From: Paenibacillus donghaensis
GTDB lineage: Bacteria > Bacillota > Bacilli > Paenibacillales > Paenibacillaceae
DNA: 64,000 nt
NCBI RefSeq assembly: GCF_002192415.1
Contig: NZ_CP021780.1
Location: forward strand, 4,712,001 to 4,776,000
Direction: 5' to 3'
Of this stretch, positions 60,600 through 64,000 are shown piece by piece (positions within the stretch are counted from its first letter, which is position 1; each line of letters begins with the position of its first letter). The notes under the pieces were generated by a model. It worked only from the letters and a program-made list of their open reading frames with translations. It was not told the DNA's origin and ran no database searches. The position numbers and the translations under genes were made by a program.

Positions 60600-60610
60600 G
60601 AAATTGCCTC

Positions 60611-61363
60611 CTAGATGGAATAGTTCAGTTCCGGCGTAATCCGCTTCAGAAACTGCTTCGTTCTTTCCTCCCGTGGATGATTGAATACCTCCGCCGGTGT
60701 TCCTTCTTCCACAATCACCCCGCCATCCATAAATACCACATGGTTGGCCACATCGCGGGCAAAGCCCATTTCATGGGTTACCACAATCATAGTAATACCT
60801 TCCTTGGCAATTTTGCGGATGACCGCCAGCACTTCACCCACCAGCTCCGGGTCCAGCGCAGAAGTGGGCTCGTCGAACAGAATGACCTCCGGCTCCAGCG
60901 CCAGTGCGCGGGCAATGCCGACCCGCTGCTGCTGGCCACCAGACAGCTGGCTTGGATAGGCATCCAGCTTTCCGCCGAGGCCGACCTTCTCCAGGAGTGC
61001 CTTGCTTTTTTCTCTTGCCTGCTCCTTCGGCAGCTTTTTAACGATCAGCAGTCCTTCCATCACATTCTCCAGCGCTGTTTTATGCCGGAACAGATTGTAC
61101 TGCTGAAAGACCATTGCCGTTTTTTGCCGCAGCTGATGAATGTCCTTCTTGCGGGCATGACTGCAGTCCAGCTTGAAATCACCGATGGAAATTGCCCCGC
61201 CGCTCGGCTTCTCCAGGTAATTCACACAACGGAGCAGAGTGGTTTTACCTGATCCGCTGGGGCCAAGAATGACCACAACCTCGCCCTTGGCAACAGTTAA
61301 ATCAATCTGATTCAACACCTGATTGCGGCCAAAGGATTTCGAAATACGCTCCAGCTTAATCAT
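60611..61363 (-). CDS. Polar amino-acid ABC transporter ATP-binding protein
   Basis: The 250-residue ATPase has Walker [10 protein letters not shown], signature [15 protein letters not shown], Walker [13 protein letters not shown] and switch histidine in [11 protein letters not shown], the GlnQ/TcyN pattern. It overlaps the upstream permease by 4 bp (ATGA coupling). With two different permeases and one binding protein it forms a heterodimeric importer, most like TcyJKLMN for cystine and related sulfur amino acids. Confidence 0.95.
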   Translation of the reverse strand: MIKLERISKSFGRNQVLNQIDLTVAKGEVVVILGPSGSGKTTLLRCVNYLEKPSGGAISIGDFKLDCSHARKKDIHQLRQKTAMVFQQYNLFRHKTALENVMEGLLIVKKLPKEQAREKSKALLEKVGLGGKLDAYPSQLSGGQQQRVGIARALALEPEVILFDEPTSALDPELVGEVLAVIRKIAKEGITMIVVTHEMGFARDVANHVVFMDGGVIVEEGTPAEVFNHPREERTKQFLKRITPELNYSI

Positions 61364-62070
61364 AGAACTCCCCCCCGATTGTACAGATTGATCCGTTTCT
61401 CAAGCAACGAGGTCGCTCGCTCGATTAGGAACGTAAGTGCCCAGAAGATCAGAGCCGCCGCCAGATAAGCCTCAAAAAACTTCCAGTTCGTCGAAGCCAC
61501 AATCTGCGCTTTGGCGTTAATATCAACGACGGACACCGTAAAAGCGAGCGTTGATCCATGCAGCATGCCGATAACCGAATTGGACAGATTCGGCAGACTT
61601 GCCGCCAAGGCCTGGGGGAATACAATCCGCCGCAGGGCCTGGGGAGTGGTCATGCCAACAGCGTGCGCAGCCTCCATCTGACCGCGGTCCACCGCCAGCA
61701 GACCGGAGCGGACCACCTCCGACATATAGGCTCCTGCGGTAATCGAGAACGAAATATAAGCAAACCCGATCATCGGAATAGATACCGAGCGGAAACTCCA
61801 GCCGAACTGGACCGCAAGACCATCGATAAGCATAGGCAGTCCGAAATAGATCAGCAGCAGATGAGTAAGCATCGGAGTGCCGCGTATAAAGGTGACATAT
61901 CCCACCGCTAACGGATACAAGACAGGAATTCTGTAAATCCGGATCAAGGCTACAGCAAGCCCTATAATAAATCCGGCCAGAACAGAAACGATCGTAATAT
62001 ATAGTGTTGTCGGGATGGCGCTTAGAATTTGCAGAAATGCCGTCCAGATAAATGAAGGGTCCAGCTTCAT
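61360..62070 (-). CDS. Amino-acid ABC transporter permease
   Basis: The 236-residue HisM-type permease has about five transmembrane segments, an early [20 protein letters not shown] motif and the EAA loop [20 protein letters not shown]. It overlaps the next gene by 4 bp at both ends of the permease pair. TcyM-like by position. Confidence 0.93.
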   Translation of the reverse strand: MKLDPSFIWTAFLQILSAIPTTLYITIVSVLAGFIIGLAVALIRIYRIPVLYPLAVGYVTFIRGTPMLTHLLLIYFGLPMLIDGLAVQFGWSFRSVSIPMIGFAYISFSITAGAYMSEVVRSGLLAVDRGQMEAAHAVGMTTPQALRRIVFPQALAASLPNLSNSVIGMLHGSTLAFTVSVVDINAKAQIVASTNWKFFEAYLAAALIFWALTFLIERATSLLEKRINLYNRGGVL

Positions 62071-62852
62071 AAACCGCCACCTCCCTTGCTAGAGCCCATG
62101 TGTGCAATAATTTGCCGATAGGAGCCGTTTTTGAGCAATGTGAACGTTTGGGTTCCGGGACTAGGCTGTGCTTCATGACGCAGGAGACGATGCTCCGCCA
62201 CCAGCAGCAGCCGTTCTATCGTATAGCTGATCACCAGATAGATTAGGGCCAGGGCAATGTAGGTTTCTATGAAGTGCTGACTTAGGCTGGCGAGGGTCTG
62301 TGCTTTGCCCGTCATCTCCATAACCCCTAGAGTGAAGGCCAGTGAAGTATCCTTCAGCAGCGCGATTACCAGATTGGAGAACACAGGAACAGCCACAGCA
62401 AGCGCCTGAGGAAGTACAATCCGTGAAAAAGCCTGGTAGGCGGTCATTCCAGTAGCATAAGCTGCTTCCACCTGCCCCCTATCCACCGCCTTTACCGAGG
62501 CGCGGATCATTTCGGACATAAACGCACCTGTATGCAGCCCGTAGGTCAGAATGACAAAGACCAGCACTGGCGTGCGTGTCATATCCACATGAACCAGCTT
62601 CATCAGTTCAGGCAGACCGTAATAGAACAGGAACAGCTGGATCAGAATCGGAGTCCCCCGGAAGAACGAGATATAGATCTCAGCGAAGGTCTTCAGAACT
62701 GGAATTTGATACAGACGAGGAAGGGCTACAACAAAGCCCACAACGATACCGGCCAGAAGGGAGCAGATCACGATCAGCAGAGTTGTATTCAACGTAGTCA
62801 GCAGTTTGGGCAAATAGGTGATGATGAAGCTGAAGTCAAACGGCGCACCCAT
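62067..62852 (-). CDS. Amino-acid ABC transporter permease
   Basis: The 261-residue permease has the same plan (FFRGTPILIQLFLFYYGLPE, EAA loop QVEAAYATGMTAYQAFSRIV) plus an extended C-terminal tail (HEAQPSPGTQTFTLLKN...). It starts 33 bp after the binding-protein gene. TcyL-like by position. Confidence 0.93.
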   Translation of the reverse strand: MGAPFDFSFIITYLPKLLTTLNTTLLIVICSLLAGIVVGFVVALPRLYQIPVLKTFAEIYISFFRGTPILIQLFLFYYGLPELMKLVHVDMTRTPVLVFVILTYGLHTGAFMSEMIRASVKAVDRGQVEAAYATGMTAYQAFSRIVLPQALAVAVPVFSNLVIALLKDTSLAFTLGVMEMTGKAQTLASLSQHFIETYIALALIYLVISYTIERLLLVAEHRLLRHEAQPSPGTQTFTLLKNGSYRQIIAHMGSSKGGGGL

Positions 62853-62885
62853 AAGCTCCCCCCTTCACCTTATCTGAAATGCCGG

Positions 62886-63743
62886 TCATTGAACCGTGGC
62901 TGCGGTAACATCCGCACCCAGCCATTCCGTACTTAACTTGCCGAGGGTGCCATCTGCCTTCAGTTCCTTGACCGCCCCGTCAATGGCATCTGACAGCTTC
63001 TGCGACTCGGCATCATCCTTGCGGAATACATAGAGAATATCTGCGGAGGACAGCTCATCGCCTGTAGCCTTCAGCTGGGTCTGCGGATCAATGACCGGCA
63101 ATACAAAATCGGCAGCGAGCGTAGCGTCGACACGCCCCGTGATGATCTGGCTCACCGTGTCATTAGCCGCACCGTTCTGGTAGACAATCTCAATCGCGTT
63201 GTCATGCTCCTTGTTGTAGTTCTCCAGAATTTGCGCTTGCGCACTGGTTGCGCCTGTCAGCACCTTTTTCCCCTCCAGGTCCTCAAGCGACTGAATCGAG
63301 TCATTGTCTTTGGCCACAACAATACGGTTTCTCCATTGGGCGTAAGGCTCTTTATTGAAGGAATACTTCAGCTCCCGCTCCGGATTCTTCTCCATGACAT
63401 GAGCGACCAGGTCAATTTTTGAAGTCTCCAGGCTGAGCAGCAAATTGCTGAAATCCATGGTCTGCAGTTCGAACTCATATTCTGGAAGACGGCTGTCAAT
63501 TTCTTTGATCAACTCCACATCGAATCCGGTCAGCTTGCCATTCTCATCAATGAAGCAGACCTTCGGAAAAGCAGTACCCGTGCCCACGATGATTTTGGTT
63601 GCCTTAACTGCCCCGGCAGTTTGGTCCGCTCCTGCAGCAGAAGTGCTGTTGTTGCTGCTGACTGAGCTGTTATTGTTAGAGCCACAGCCGGCAATACCCA
63701 GTGTTAATAATCCAACAAATACCAGCGAGCTCATCTTCTTCAT
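62886..63743 (-). CDS. Amino-acid ABC transporter substrate-binding lipoprotein
   Basis: The 285-residue family-3 binding protein has a lipobox (LLTLGIAGC, Cys20), a serine/asparagine-rich tether and two lobes with typical motifs (FIDENGKLTGFDVELIKEID, LEDLEGKKVLTGATSAQ). It is the first gene of the importer/monooxygenase operon. The ligand is probably cystine or a related sulfur compound, inferred from the cluster. Confidence 0.93.
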   Translation of the reverse strand: MKKMSSLVFVGLLTLGIAGCGSNNNSSVSSNNSTSAAGADQTAGAVKATKIIVGTGTAFPKVCFIDENGKLTGFDVELIKEIDSRLPEYEFELQTMDFSNLLLSLETSKIDLVAHVMEKNPERELKYSFNKEPYAQWRNRIVVAKDNDSIQSLEDLEGKKVLTGATSAQAQILENYNKEHDNAIEIVYQNGAANDTVSQIITGRVDATLAADFVLPVIDPQTQLKATGDELSSADILYVFRKDDAESQKLSDAIDGAVKELKADGTLGKLSTEWLGADVTAATVQ

Positions 63744-63866
63744 GCTTACATCCCCTTATTCCTATCGATTTAGTCAAGATTATATGCCATTCACTTTATC
63801 ACGCTATCCTTAGCTGCGCTAATAGAGTTTTTTAATCCATTTATACAAGAAGTCGATCTTCAAGCA

Positions 63867-63911
63867 GAAACGGCCTCGTCGTCCTCTGTAAGTGGCGGCC
63901 TCCGTTTCTGC
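63867..63911 (-). terminator. GAAACGGC-type element, copy B; terminator of the right-edge gene
   Basis: AGCAGAAACGG (63863-63873) pairs with CCGTTTCTGCT (63902-63912), overlapping the stop codon of the partial gene. The element matches copies at 39520 and 50866. Confidence 0.65.
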
Positions 63912-64000
63912 TATATTTTAAGATAACCTGCCCCCAGCTCCAGCAGCGTTTGCACAAATCCGCCATTCTCACCATTCAAGGAGATCAGACTCGTCCGCAG
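63911..64000 (-). CDS. 3' end of an unidentified gene, partial
   Basis: The last 29 codons of a minus-strand gene read from the window edge to TAG (63911-63913): LRTSLISLNGENGGFVQTLL, then ELGAGYLKI. The composition is protein-like and a terminator follows at once. Too little remains to name it. By analogy with ytm clusters it might be the regulator, but this is a guess. Confidence 0.6.
   Translation of the reverse strand: MRTSLISLNGENGGFVQTLLELGAGYLKI

Overview
The window looks like chromosome from a Paenibacillus-type firmicute. Many genes have strong GGAGG-type ribosome binding sites and TTG or GTG starts are common. S-layer (SLH) proteins, Lpl-type sugar ABC importers, GH30 and GH38 glycosidases and a fruR-fruK-fruA operon all fit that group. 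Base composition is moderately GC-rich, apart from a clearly AT-rich ABC-transporter block at about 26.5-30.1 kb. I see no rRNA, tRNA, CRISPR array or prophage.

Layout. 0-6.1 kb: a partial AIM24-family gene, a YitT membrane protein behind a long structured leader, a short Crp/Fnr regulator and the fructose PTS operon. 6.4-11.9 kb: stress and housekeeping genes (small protein, stress protein, AI-2E-type exporter, uracil-DNA glycosylase, viroplasmin-RNase H, TetR regulator, lipoprotein behind a perfect Crp/Fnr box). 12.2-18.8 kb: a metallophosphoesterase lipoprotein, an AlkC-like DNA repair protein, two unknowns and NAD synthetase, separated by a repeat-rich gap. 18.8-22.5 kb: repeats, an IS3 remnant and an unrecognised 620-residue membrane protein. 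22.6-31.2 kb: an SDR protein, secreted and SLH proteins, the AT-rich MacB/FtsX-type ABC operon, a decayed sugar-permease fragment and a YdhK lipoprotein. 31.2-32.9 kb: accessory repeats and tiny genes.

33-40.7 kb is a carbohydrate operon read leftward: LacI regulator, two permeases, binding lipoprotein and two GH30 enzymes, the last with an apparent N-terminal frameshift. Perfect palindromic operators and a CcpA-type cre candidate lie at its promoters. 40.8-46.8 kb holds a giant SLH-anchored metallophosphoesterase and a subtilase. 46.8-52 kb holds a GH38 alpha-mannosidase and a second LacI regulator whose two matching operators suggest that it controls the mannosidase. 53-57.1 kb holds a second AI-2E-type exporter, a two-component system and a DegV protein. 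57.5-64 kb resembles the B. subtilis ytm/ytn sulfur-compound cluster: polar amino-acid ABC importer, two luciferase-like monooxygenases, a DinB protein and an internally deleted solA-like oxidase remnant.

The most unusual content is intergenic. At least three tandem arrays have exactly the same 51-bp period, each built from a hairpin core plus spacer, and two of them share the core while having unrelated spacers. Several further palindromic repeat families and a heptamer tract fill other gaps, and a terminator-like element recurs at three gene ends.
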